This document shows positions 45,893-55,679 of a stretch of 64,000 nucleotides of DNA, piece after piece. The DNA lies in the NCBI GenBank assembly GCA_030762935.1, contig CM060882.1, forward strand, positions 18,357,001 through 18,421,000, written 5' to 3'. The notes beneath the pieces were generated by a model, which had not been told where the DNA came from, ran no database searches, and saw only the letters and a program-made list of their open reading frames with translations. Source of the DNA: Hymenopus coronatus (Eukaryota; Arthropoda; Insecta; Mantodea; Hymenopodidae). The first letter of the stretch is position 1; each line of letters starts with the position of its first letter. The position numbers and the translations under genes were made by a program.

Positions 45893-48800
45893 GGGATTTG
45901 AACCACGGATCTCCCAGTCTCTAGCCGGTTACGCTACCATAGCAAAATACCAATACTGGGATTTGAACCACGGATCTCCAGTCTATAGCCGGTTACGCTA
46001 CCATGGCAAAATACCAATACTGGGATTTGAACCACGGATCTCCCAGTGTCTAGCCGGTTACGCTACCATAGCAAAATACCAATACTGGGATTTGAACCAC
46101 GGATCTCCCAGTGTCTAGCCGGTTACGCTACCATAGCAAAATACCAATGAGGGATTTGAACCATGGATCTCCCAGTGTCTAGCCGGTTACGCTACCATGG
46201 CTAAATACCAATGAGGGATTTGAACTATGGATCTCCCAGACTCTAGCCGGTTTTGCTACCATAGAAACATACCAATGCTGGGATTTGAACCAAGGATCTC
46301 CCAGTGTCTAGCCGGTTTGCTACCATGGCTAAATACCAATGAGGGATTTGAACCAAGGATCTCCCAGTCTCTAGCCGGTTTTGCTACCATGGCAAAATAC
46401 TAATTCTGGGATTTGAACCAAGGATCTCCCAGTGTCTAGTCGGTTTTGCTACCATGGCAAAATACCAATGAGGGATTTGAACCACGGATCTCCCAGTCTC
46501 TAGCCGGTTACGCTACCATAGCAAAATACCAATACTGGGATTTGAACCACGGATCTCCCAGTCTCTAGCCGGTTACGCTACCATGGCAAAATACCAATAC
46601 TGGGATTTGAACCACGGATCTCCCAGTCTCTAGCCGGTTACGCTACCATAGCAAAATACCAATACTGGGATTTGAACCACGGATCTCCAGTCTATAGCCG
46701 GTTACGCTACCATAGCAAAATACCAATACTGGGATTTGAACCACGGATCTCCCAGTCTCTAGCCGGTTACGCTACCATAGCAAAATACCAATACTGGGAT
46801 TTGAGCCACGGATCTCCCAGTGTCTAGCCGGTTACGCTACCATAGCAAAATACCAATACTGGGATTTGAACCACGGATCTCCCAGTCTCTAGCCGGTTGC
46901 GCTAGCATAGCAAAATACCAAGACTGAGATTTGAACCACGGATCTCCCAGTCTATAGCCGGTTACGCTACCATAGCAAAATACCAATACTGGGATTTGAA
47001 CCACGGATCTCCCAGTCTCTAGCCGGTTGCGCTAGCATAGCAAAATACCAATACTGGGATTTGAACCACGGATCTCCCAGTCTCTAGCCGGTTGCGCTAG
47101 CATAGCAAAATACCAATACTGGGATTTGAACCACGGATCTCCCAGTCTATAGCCGGTTACGCTACCATGGCAAAATACCAATACTGGGATTTGAACCACG
47201 GATCTCCCAGTGTCTAGCCGGTTACGCTACCATAGCAAAATACCAATACTGGGATTTGAACCACGGATCTCCAGTCTATAGCCGGTTACGCTACCATGGC
47301 AAAATACCAATACTGGGATTTGAACCACGGATCTCCAGTCTATAGCCGGTTACGCTACCATAGCAAAATACCAATACTGGGATTTGAACCACGGATCTCC
47401 CAGTGTCTAGCCGGTTACGCTACCATAGCAAAATACCAATGAGGGATTTGAACCATGGATCTCCCAGTGTCTAGCCGGTTACGCTACCATGGCTAAATAC
47501 CAATGAGGGATTTGAACCATGGATCTCCCAGACTCTAACCGGTTTTGCTACCATAGAAACATACCAATGCTGGGATTTGAACCACGGATCTCCCAGTGTC
47601 TAGCCGGTTACGCTACCATGGCTAAATACCAATGAGGGATTTGAACTATGGATCTCCCAGACTCTAGCCGGTTTTGCTACCATAGAAACATACCAATGCT
47701 GGGATTTGAACCAAGGATCTCCCAGTGTCTAGCCGGTTTGCTACCATGGCTAAATACCAATGAGGGATTTGAACCAAGGATCTCCCAGTCTCTAGCCGGT
47801 TTTGCTACCATGGCAAAATACTAATTCTGGGATTTGAACCAAGGATCTCCCAGTGTCTAGTCGGTTTTGCTACCATGGCAAAATACCAATGAGGGATTTG
47901 AACCACGGATCTCCCAGTCTCTAGCCGGTTACGCTACCATAGCAAAATACCAATACTGGGATTTGAACCACGGATCTCCCAGTCTCTAGCCGGTTACGCT
48001 ACCATGGCAAAATACCAACACTGGGATTTGAACCACGGATCTCCCAGTCTCTAGCCGGTTACGCTACCATAGCAAAATACCAATACTGGGATTTGAACCA
48101 CGGATCTCCCAGTCTCTAGCCGGTTACGCTACCATGGCAAAATACCAATACTGGGATTTGAACCACGGATCTCCAGTCTATAGCCGGTTACGCTACCATG
48201 GCAAAATACCAATACTGGGATTTGAACCACGGATCTGCAGTCTATAGCCGGTTACGCTACCATGGCAAAATACCAATACTGGGATTTGAACCAAGGATCT
48301 CCAGTCTGTAGCCGGTTACGCTACCATAGCAAAATACCAATGAGGGATTTGAACCACGGATCTCCCAGTCTCTAGCCGGTTACGCTACCATAGCTAAATA
48401 CCAATACTGGGATTTGAACCACGGATCTCCCAGTCTCTAGCCGGTTACGCTACCATAGCAAAATACCAATACTGGGATTTGAACCACGGATCTCCCGGTC
48501 TCTAGCCGGTTACGCTACCATAGCAAAATACCAATAGCGAGATTTGAACCACGGATCTCCCAGTCTCTAGCCGGTTACGCTACCATAGCAAAATACCAAT
48601 ACTGGGATTTGAACCACGGATCTCCCAGTCTATAGCCGGTTACGCTACCATGGCAAAATACCAATACTGGGATTTGAACCACGGATCTCCCAGTCTATAG
48701 CCGGTTACGCTACCATGGCAAAATACCAATACTGGGATTTGAACCACGGATTTCCCAGTCTATAGCCGGTTACGCTACCATAGCAAAATACCAATACTGG

Positions 48801-49650
48801 GATTTGAACCACGGATTTCCCAGTCTATAGCCGATTGCGCTACCATAGCAAAATACCAATACTGGGATTTGAACCACGGATTTCCCAGTCTATAGCCGGT
48901 TACGCTACCATAGCAAAATACCAATACTGGGATTTGAACCACGGATTTCCCAGTCTATAGCCGGCTACGCTACCATAGCAAAATACCAATACTGGGATTT
49001 GAACCACGGATCTCCCAGTCTCTAGCCGGTTACGCTACCATAGCAAAATACCAATACTGGGATTTGAACCACGGATCTCCCAGTCTATAGCCGGTTACGC
49101 TACCATAGCAAAATACCAATACTGGGATTTGAACCACGGATCTGCTGTCTATAGCCGGTTACGCTACCATAGCAAAATACCAATACTGGGATTTGAACCA
49201 CGGATCTCCCAGTCTATAGCCGGTTACGCTACCATAGCAAAATACCAATACTGGGATTTGAACCACGGATCTGCTGTCTATAGCCGGTTACGCTACCATA
49301 GCAAAATACCAATACTGGGATTTGAACCACGGATCTCCCAGTCTATAGCCGGTTACGCTACCATAGCAAAATACCAATACTGGGATTTGAACCACGGATC
49401 TCCCAGTCTATAGCCGGTTACGCTACCATGGCAAAATACCAATACTGGGATTTGAACCACGGATCTCCCAGTCTATAGCCGGTTACGCTACCATGGCAAA
49501 ATACCAATACTGGGATTTGAACCACGGATTTCCCAGTCTATAGCCGGTTACGCTACCATAGCAAAATACCAATGCTGTGATTTGAACCAAGGATCTCCCA
49601 GTGTCTAGCCGGTTTGCTACCATAGCAAAATACCAATGCTGGGATTTGAA
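45893..49650 (-). repeat. tRNA-derived satellite: ~58 tandem units of ~65 bp
   Basis: A tandem array with unit GGGATTTGAACCACGGATCT / CCCAGTCTCTAGCCGGTTAC / GCTACCATAGCAAAATACCA / ATACT (plus-strand order). Units are 63-65 bp, and about 58 copies follow from 3.76 kb divided by unit length. On the minus strand each unit carries a B box, GGTTCAAATCCC, preceded by GGAGATCCGTG. It is the tRNA-like core of SINE-A minus 11 bp that removes the A box. The array lies in the intron after the LRR exon. It is bordered on the left by a SINE-A tail (GGAAAATTCAATACTAATG) and on the right by a full SINE-A core. Homogeneous units alternate with diverged ones (GAGGGATT, GGTTTTGC variants). Confidence 0.95.
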
Positions 49651-49810
49651 CCACGGATCTCCAGTCTATAGCTGGTTGCGCTGTCACTGAGCTAGCATGG
49701 CAACAAGCCGGTACGGCATTGAATTTTTCAGTCTGTCTCTACCTATCCACTGCTTTCCTACATACGGCTCTTGTGAAAAACAATTAAATTAACACCAATT
49801 GACCATATTA
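49650..49810 (-). mobile_element. SINE-A copy at the array's right edge
   Basis: The minus-strand core keeps the 11 bp missing from the array units (TAGCTCAGTGACAGCGCAAC), so it has an A-box-like segment and a B box. It is followed on the plus strand by GGCATTGAATTTTTCAGTCT and CTACCTATCCACTGC. It is the probable progenitor structure of the satellite. Confidence 0.7.
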
Positions 49811-49859
49811 CTTAGTTAAACTATGAATCATGGGCGTTAAAAAGTATTTATGACATTGT

Positions 49860-50112
49860 AAGTCCCATTGAAGTATCTCATCTCAAAATAATTTGAGATC
49901 AGCTTGTGATTCACCGGGCAACATACGAGTCAATTGATAAATTTAATACCGTGCCGCTATGTTGCCGTGGAAGCGCAATGATAGGGTAAACGGCTAAAGA
50001 CAGGGATCCGTGCTTCAAATCCCAGTTAGGCACTGATTTTTCAGTCTGACTCTACCTATCCTACTCCTGCCTTACACACGACTTATGTGAAAAAAAAAAA
50101 CAAATAAATCAG

Positions 50113-50116
<4 letters not shown>
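49860..50116 (+). mobile_element. SINE-A copy, plus orientation, with (ATT)n tail
   Basis: 'CTCAAAATAATTTGAGATCA' 5' segment; degraded core with TGCTTCAAATCCC; tail GGCACTGATTTTTCAGTCTG and CTTACACACGACTTATGTGA; then A10 and (ATT)n from 50116 to about 50175. Confidence 0.65.
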
Positions 50117-50158
<42 letters not shown>

Positions 50159-50189
50159 TTTACTATTATTATTATCAAAATCATCATAT

Positions 50190-51019
50190 GTTTACTTTCT
50201 CTGCACGTATGTACATAGTTTGTAAATACGGAATTGTATTCAACCCAAAAATTCGAGATTTCACCGGAAATATATGTTTTGAGGTCCCCGATTACAAGAA
50301 GTAATTTTAAAAAAAGGTTCATATGTGTGCCTGTGGACAAAACTGAGAGACGTTAAATACCAAACTTCGTGTTATGTTTGGTATCTTTCAAGGGTATAAC
50401 ACGAAGATTTCTCAAGAACATTACCCACCCCAAACTATCCTTTACATGAAAAAGTTTAGAAATGTTTTATTTTTTCAAAAATGGCTTTAATGATTTCATT
50501 CAAAATACCGTAATTTAAGTTATTTACACCACAAATAAAATGTTTATCTTGAATTTTCTGGGAATAGCTTCTGAAGACCTCTTCATTCTGGATGAATTTT
50601 GATGAATTTTGTATAGCTAGTTAACTTAAAAAATAGACTATAACTTAGGAGACAAAAATGTGGATCTCGTTAAATCACACAATTTATGTTTTATACATTT
50701 GTTTTGTAGAGTTATATTTATTTCTTATTATTGGTTTCAATTTTAAATTACGTGTCTTTTCAAGCATGGTCTCCACCCGTTTCATCTCTTTTGTGTAACT
50801 GGCATTGGAAAGCGAACCGAATTTCATCTGCTCACATACTGACCAGCTTTTAAAAGATGACTATCGCTTTAGACTATATTTTCCTTCTACTAAGAAGGAA
50901 GCAAGTAATAAGACAATTTCTATCCCTATTTGCATGATGTAGGTAGAAGAGTAATGTTTTGTAAGAATCTTTTGCAGATCAGGTAAAGAAAGTCATGTGA
51001 ATGGAACCATAAGATTTTT
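50190..51019 (-). mobile_element. H1 near full-length copy, diverged
   Basis: Hairpin degraded (CTGCACGTATGTACATAGTT); 5' end GAATGGAACCATAAGATTTT. Confidence 0.65.
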
Positions 51020-51141
51020 TAGCTACATAGTAAGAAGAGAAGCTATCGTATTGCGCCGAAATTTCACAGGAAATATATGTTTTGAGATTATCTTGGTCCA
51101 GAGTTTCCGGTGTAGACCGCGTCTTAAGGCTAAAATCTGCC

Positions 51142-51176
51142 GACGTTTCGCCCATCTTGTGATAAGGCTTCCTCAG
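51142..51176 (-). ncRNA. Hammerhead-ribozyme-like motif in inverted pLTR
   Basis: Reverse complement of the motif at 54569-54603: CTGAGGA...GAAAC-GTC core with a stem II. One of three copies in the element. Confidence 0.6.
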
Positions 51177-51210
51177 GGCTAACTGCGTCTGGTCCGGCTG
51201 GCGTACCTTC

Positions 51211-51894
51211 TTATATACTGTAGTTGGGACATGCCAAGTACCGCCCTCCTGTGTTGCCATTGGTTATCGTTTGGCCAATGGCTGGGGTCGCTGCTTTCTG
51301 TATTCCTATTGGCTCGCTGGCCGCAAGGTGGGATGCTTTTCTTAGCAGAGGTCTCCAGATGGTGTTCAAACTTTTTCCATTGTCTCTGTTAACTTTATGT
51401 TCTTCTTTAATTATTTCTATGCTTTCGCGTATAATGCGATGTTTGTAGTCTTCACATGGTACCAATAATTTCATGTTATCAAAATCAATGTGATGGCCAG
51501 TTTCAATAGCATGTTCGGAGAGAGCGGACTTTTCAGGCTGATTAAGTTTGAGGCTTCTGATGTGCTCTTTTCGACGTGTGATTGCCGATCTTCCGGTCTG
51601 ACCTATATATGCTTTGCCGCAATCGCAGGTTATTTTATAAATTCCTGGCTTAAGTAGTGGGTTGGATTTGTCTTTTACTGGTCTGAGGGTGGATTGTAAC
51701 TTCCGAACCGTGCTGTACCGAGTATTAATCCCGTGTTTGAGTAAAATTTTGCCAATCCTTTCAGTGGTGCCCTGAACAAAAGGAAGGCGAGCCCATCTTG
51801 TCTTTTGTTTTTCTTTTTTTTCTTTTTGTGGTTTTTTGGCATTCTTTCCCCAGTATTTTATGTCGGTTTTTGAGTATCCGTTGGCTTTTAACAC
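51211..51894 (-). CDS. GIY-YIG endonuclease domain of Penelope-like element (inverted, truncated copy)
   Basis: A 227-aa open frame equivalent to the C-terminal end of a Penelope-like polyprotein. It runs from the RT thumb/linker (KANGYSKTDIKYWGKNAKK) through a K-rich stretch to the nuclease: GIYKITCDCGKAYIGQTGRS with R-R-K-E-H-I-R, the GIY-YIG core expected to nick DNA for target-primed reverse transcription. A Cys-x-Cys pair precedes the YIG. The K-rich stretch is coded by an A8 run (minus strand), so the RT-to-nuclease frame is continuous. It lacks the RT domain because the copy is truncated, and it has no promoter of its own. The start shown is the first ATG in the fragment, not a real initiation site. 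Confidence 0.85.
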   Translation of the reverse strand: MLKANGYSKTDIKYWGKNAKKPQKEKKEKQKTRWARLPFVQGTTERIGKILLKHGINTRYSTVRKLQSTLRPVKDKSNPLLKPGIYKITCDCGKAYIGQTGRSAITRRKEHIRSLKLNQPEKSALSEHAIETGHHIDFDNMKLLVPCEDYKHRIIRESIEIIKEEHKVNRDNGKSLNTIWRPLLRKASHLAASEPIGIQKAATPAIGQTITNGNTGGRYLACPNYSI

Positions 51895-51967
51895 TTCCTG
51901 TAAGTGGTGTCTCTCTTCAGTTAAAAGATTTGGGTCACAAATACGCGTAGCTCATTTGCAGTTAGCC

Positions 51968-52002
51968 CTGAGGAAGCCTTATCACAAGATGGGCGAAACG
52001 TC
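51968..52002 (+). ncRNA. Hammerhead-ribozyme-like motif, 5' pLTR
   Basis: Core CTGAGGA (51968), a stem II (GCCTTATC/GATGGGC around loop ACAA, one bulge), GAAA and ACGTC. The upstream arm that would form distal stem I is missing here because the pLTR is 5'-truncated at the junction with the inverted copy. Confidence 0.6.
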
Positions 52003-52114
52003 GGCAGATTTTAGCCTTAAGACGCGGTCTACACCGGAAACTCTGGACCAAGATAATTTTAATATTGGCCGTGGAAGTTTACGAAAACATATAACACACC
52101 TCTACGGGGAGAGA

Positions 52115-54070
52115 ATGTATAAGAAAACACAACTGTTCTGCCAACTGCGGAAGAAGAAACTACGACTTATTTCACAATTAACCTTCCTAAAACGATGCAG
52201 AGACCAACATGTAGTTCCGACGTTTGTACAGTTGAAACACCACATCAACACCAGATATGCACGCAACATATTACGGAAAGCCTCGCTCAGTCTACTAAGG
52301 GAGAGAATAGCCTTTACAAGACGAGAGTTACATTTTACAGAGACAGAATTGTATGGAATGCATCACCTGCTTGCTACCGATTTAGAAGAAAACGACTGGA
52401 ATACTTTGGAGAAAATTTCATACACATTAGCATACCAGACAGCATATATTGCTGAAGATAGGCAACGAAAAAAATTTCAAACATTAAAAAAGAAACAATA
52501 TCCATTGGAACACAAATTAGATATAGAAAGGTTAGTGGTCAATGTTTCAAAAATCACTCTAGACGAACCCACGACACAAGTCCTAGCAAAGGGACTAAAG
52601 TTTGCTATCACACCCCGGCATATACCGATGGAGGAGTTTATTACTGGAATAGAGGCTTCACTTACTGGCTTACCAGAGGAGACATCCAATGATATCAGAA
52701 TGGACACTTACAAGGTACTCAAACACGCAAAAGTTCCCAAAGCAAACATCACTCATGCGGAACGTCAAGCCCTCAAAAGCATTGCTACCAACCCAGACAT
52801 CGTAATCTTACCAGCAGATAAAGGCAACGCTGCTGTCGTGATGGACACTGAGGATTATGGAGAAAAAATGACACACCTACTGCATGATACAGCGTATAAG
52901 AAAGTAGAGAAGAATCCAATAAACAAACTAGAACGAACCACAATTTCGGTAATAAAAAATTCTTCAATACCAACAGAACAACAAAAGCGTCTCCTCCCTC
53001 ATGACTCTCGTACACCGACGTTCTATGGGCTGCCTAAAGTTCACAAACAAAACATCCCATTGAGACCAATCGTCAGTGCCATAGGCTCACCCACTCATGA
53101 ACTCGCCAGATTTCTAGCCAAGGGTCTCCAACCACTAGTGGGCAAGACAGACTCTTTTGTCAGGGACTCCGGCCATTTTGTACAAATACTCCGGAATTTT
53201 ACCTTTGAAGAGCACCACATCTTAGTCAGCTTTGACATAAAATCTCTGTTTACTCGCATCCCAGTTGAAGAAGCTCTTAGATCCGTACAACAAAGAATCA
53301 GCATTAACCATCTCCCAGAAGACTGGACCGACCTTGTTGCCCACTGTATAACCAATACGTATTTCTCATACCAAAAAGACATCTACCAACAACAAGAAGG
53401 TGCAGCCATGGGATCTCCTATCTCGCCGATTGTGGCTAATATCTTCCTTGAAGATTTTGAAAACACGGCCTTGGACACTTGCCGACTCAAACCGGATATG
53501 TGGTTAAGATATGTGGATGACACTTTCGTGGTATGGCCACATGGATTGAACAACATCCCAGAGTTCCTTGAACATCTAAACAGTCTTCATCAAAATATAC
53601 AATTTACCATGGAACTAGAACATAACCAAAAATTACCATTTTTAGACGTTCTAGTAGAGCGAAATTCAGCAAGTAAAACAGTGCATTGTTCAGTTTACCG
53701 AAAGGCTACACATACAGACAGATACATAGATGCCACATCCCACCACCCCATTTCAGTAAAACGAAGCATGGTCAAAACTCTGTTCCAACGAGCTACGCGT
53801 ATTTGTGACCCAAATCTTTTAACTGAAGAGAGACACCACTTACAGGAAGTGTTAAAAGCCAACGGATACTCAAAAACCGACATAAAATACTGGGGAAAGA
53901 ATGCCAAAAAACCACAAAAAGAAAAAAAAAAGAAAAACAAAAGACAAGATGGGCTCGCCTTCCTTTTGTTCAGGGCACCACTGAAAGGATTGGCAAAATT
54001 TTACTCAAACACGGGATTAATACTCGGTACAGCACGGTTCGGAAGTTACAATCCACCCTCAGACCAGTAA
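52115..54070 (+). CDS. Penelope-like reverse transcriptase, separated from its nuclease by a frameshift
   Basis: Telomerase-related RT of the Penelope class, catalysing target-primed reverse transcription. The open frame continues upstream, but 51836-51950 is antisense of the inverted arm and 51989 lies in the ribozyme, so I take ATG 52115 (MYKKTQLFCQLRKK) as the likeliest start. In order: a basic N-terminal region; ILPADKGNAAVVMD (about 52804); FYGLPKVHKQNIPLRPIVSA; catalytic motif A with FDIKSLFTRIP (Asp at 53234); GAAMGSPISPIVANIFLEDF (about 53400); catalytic YVDD at 53510-53521; and LPFLDVLVER. The RT appears intact. At the K-rich linker the forward copy has A10 where the inverted copy has A8, shifting frame and ending at 54070, so the GIY-YIG domain is lost from this frame. 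Confidence 0.88.
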   Translation: MYKKTQLFCQLRKKKLRLISQLTFLKRCRDQHVVPTFVQLKHHINTRYARNILRKASLSLLRERIAFTRRELHFTETELYGMHHLLATDLEENDWNTLEKISYTLAYQTAYIAEDRQRKKFQTLKKKQYPLEHKLDIERLVVNVSKITLDEPTTQVLAKGLKFAITPRHIPMEEFITGIEASLTGLPEETSNDIRMDTYKVLKHAKVPKANITHAERQALKSIATNPDIVILPADKGNAAVVMDTEDYGEKMTHLLHDTAYKKVEKNPINKLERTTISVIKNSSIPTEQQKRLLPHDSRTPTFYGLPKVHKQNIPLRPIVSAIGSPTHELARFLAKGLQPLVGKTDSFVRDSGHFVQILRNFTFEEHHILVSFDIKSLFTRIPVEEALRSVQQRISINHLPEDWTDLVAHCITNTYFSYQKDIYQQQEGAAMGSPISPIVANIFLEDFENTALDTCRLKPDMWLRYVDDTFVVWPHGLNNIPEFLEHLNSLHQNIQFTMELEHNQKLPFLDVLVERNSASKTVHCSVYRKATHTDRYIDATSHHPISVKRSMVKTLFQRATRICDPNLLTEERHHLQEVLKANGYSKTDIKYWGKNAKKPQKEKKKKNKRQDGLAFLLFRAPLKGLAKFYSNTGLILGTARFGSYNPPSDQ

Positions 54071-54537
54071 AAGACAAATCCAACCCACTACTTAAGCCAG
54101 GAATTTATAAAATAACCTGCGATTGCGGCAAAGCATATATAGGTCAGACCGGAAGATCGGCAATCACACGTCGAAAAGAGCACATCAGAAGCCTCAAACT
54201 TAATCAGCCTGAAAAGTCCGCTCTCTCCGAACATGCTATTGAAACTGGCCATCACATTGATTTTGATAACATGAAATTATTGGTACCATGTGAAGACTAC
54301 AAACATCGCATTATACGCGAAAGCATAGAAATAATTAAAGAAGAACATAAAGTTAACAGAGACAATGGAAAAAGTTTGAACACCATCTGGAGACCTCTGC
54401 TAAGAAAAGCATCCCACCTTGCGGCCAGCGAGCCAATAGGAATACAGAAAGCAGCGACCCCAGCCATTGGCCAAACGATAACCAATGGCAACACAGGAGG
54501 GCGGTACTTGGCATGTCCCAACTACAGTATATAAGAA
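54071..54537 (+). pseudogene. GIY-YIG nuclease part, out of frame with the RT
   Basis: Continues the polyprotein in the +2-shifted frame: GIY at 54100-54108, then YIGQTGRS, RRKEHIR, a SALSEHAIETGH helix region and a stop at 54535-54537. It is the same sequence as the inverted copy's nuclease. The nuclease itself looks intact; only its link to the RT is broken by two extra A residues at about 53922-53931. This could be replication slippage or an assembly error. Confidence 0.85.
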
Positions 54538-54568
54538 GGTACGCCAGCCGGACCAGACGCAGTTAGCC

Positions 54569-54603
54569 CTGAGGAAGCCTTATCACAAGATGGGCGAAAC
54601 GTC
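54569..54603 (+). ncRNA. Hammerhead-ribozyme-like motif, 3' pLTR
   Basis: Core CTGAGGA (54569-54575), stem II GCCTTATC/GATGGGC with ACAA loop, GAAA (54596-54599) and self-complementary ACGT before the C at the expected cleavage point (54603). GCC upstream pairs with GGC downstream as stem I, and GACC (54551) can pair with GGTC (54627-54630) distally. Hammerheads are known in Penelope-like pLTRs; the very short stem III suggests action as a dimer. Confidence 0.65.
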
Positions 54604-55418
54604 GGCAGATTTTAGCCTTAAGACGCGGTCTACACCGGAAACTCTGGACCAAGATAATTTTAATATTGGCCGTGGAAGTTTACGAAAACATATGTTTTGA
54701 GGTCTCCAAAACAAAAGTTTTAGATATAGCTAGCGCACGCGCTCGTGTAGAATAGCTCAAAAGTCCAAACTCGTTATATAAATGTAGTATAATCCAAGGA
54801 TGCGACACCAAGGTGTTCAACAAACCCCCCCCCCAACTCAAACTACACATTACATGGGCAAATGTTTGAAGAGTTTGTTTTCCTCAAAAATGCCTTTAAC
54901 GATTTTGAGTAAATCTTTGTATATTAAAAATATTGACATGACAAAAGTATATCTTGAATTTTCTGGGAATGGTCTCTGAAGACCTCTTTATGGATGGATA
55001 TTGCACAGCCGGTAAACCGTGAGAAGTAGACAAAACTTTCTGCACAGAAAATGTCTATCTGTCCCCTACAAACCATTTATGTCATATATGTTTTATTTAG
55101 AGTTAAGCATTTTCAATATACTCCTTGCCATTGGTTTCAGTTTTAAACTAAAACTTTTCCCAAACGGGAAGTCCTCTTTTGTTTCAGCTCTCTTTTTTTC
55201 ACTCCCGGCCCTGCAATGAGAACCGAACTTCAACTTTCACATAACGACAAGTTATTAAAGCATGTGACTATCGTTGCAGTCCAGCGTACACCCTTAATTC
55301 CCTTTTGCTTAGTAGCAACCAAGTAATAAGACAATTTCCGTTAATCTTCATCTCGATTAGCGTGAAGTAAGAGTATTTTCTGCAGAACAGGTTGCTAAAG
55401 TCAGATTAGATTTCTTTT

Positions 55419-55675
55419 AAATTTATTACTAACCGATCAGCATACAATTATTGCTTTGCACGCTATTGATAAGTTACATAATATGAAAAAGTGAGGTTAT
55501 CCTTTGACTCCTCTACGTGAGTTAGGGTGACATAAATGTATAACATAAGGATCTACAATTATTTACAATAGTAATAGTTGATGTACTGAATCAATTGGTA
55601 TGAAGCATTTTATGGTTAAAGTATGATGTTTAAAGGTTATATGAAATCAGTCTCCTAAGAATAGGTAAGGAAATT
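55419..55675. other. Unassigned AT-rich sequence
   Basis: No recognised feature between the H1 end and the RT relic. Confidence 0.4.
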
Positions 55676-55679
55676 TTCT

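Larger units (their letters stand above)
51087..54689 (+). mobile_element. Penelope-like element with inverted partial copy
   Basis: A retroelement of the EN+ Penelope-like class. It is flanked by the 12-bp target duplication ATATGTTTTGAG (51075-51086; 54690-54701). The left arm (51087-51950) is an inverted copy of the element's 3' part. The forward copy (51951-54689) has a 5' pLTR fragment, an RT ORF, a GIY-YIG nuclease and a 3' pLTR. Direct copies of pLTR sequence at both ends of the forward unit and an inverted partial tail are known hallmarks of the class. Arms look almost identical by eye, so the insertion is recent. Confidence 0.92.
51020..55418 (-). mobile_element. H1 copy interrupted by the Penelope-like element
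   Basis: Left part 51020-51086 (to ATATATGTTTTGAG) and right part 54690-55418, which continues the H1 order (GGTCTCCAAAACAAAAG, then 'GGATGCGACACCAAGG') to a degraded 5' end (GTCAGATTAGATTTCTTTT). The Penelope-like element lies between. Confidence 0.7.

Noticed and set aside
45651..49413. Open frames reading GFEPRISQ-type repeats across the array
   Set aside because: Unit length (65 bp) is not a multiple of three, so frames rotate. They are translations of a non-coding satellite.
45893..49650. CRISPR-like array
   Set aside because: The whole ~65-bp unit repeats without variable spacers, and the context is eukaryotic. It is a tRNA-derived satellite.
51836..52114. N-terminal part of the long Penelope-like open frame
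   Set aside because: 51836-51950 is the antisense strand of the inverted arm and the next part is ribozyme/pLTR sequence, so it is not authentic RT protein.
51087..54689. Integrated virus
   Set aside because: RT type, GIY-YIG nuclease, pLTRs and target duplication are all those of a Penelope-like retroelement. No capsid or envelope gene.
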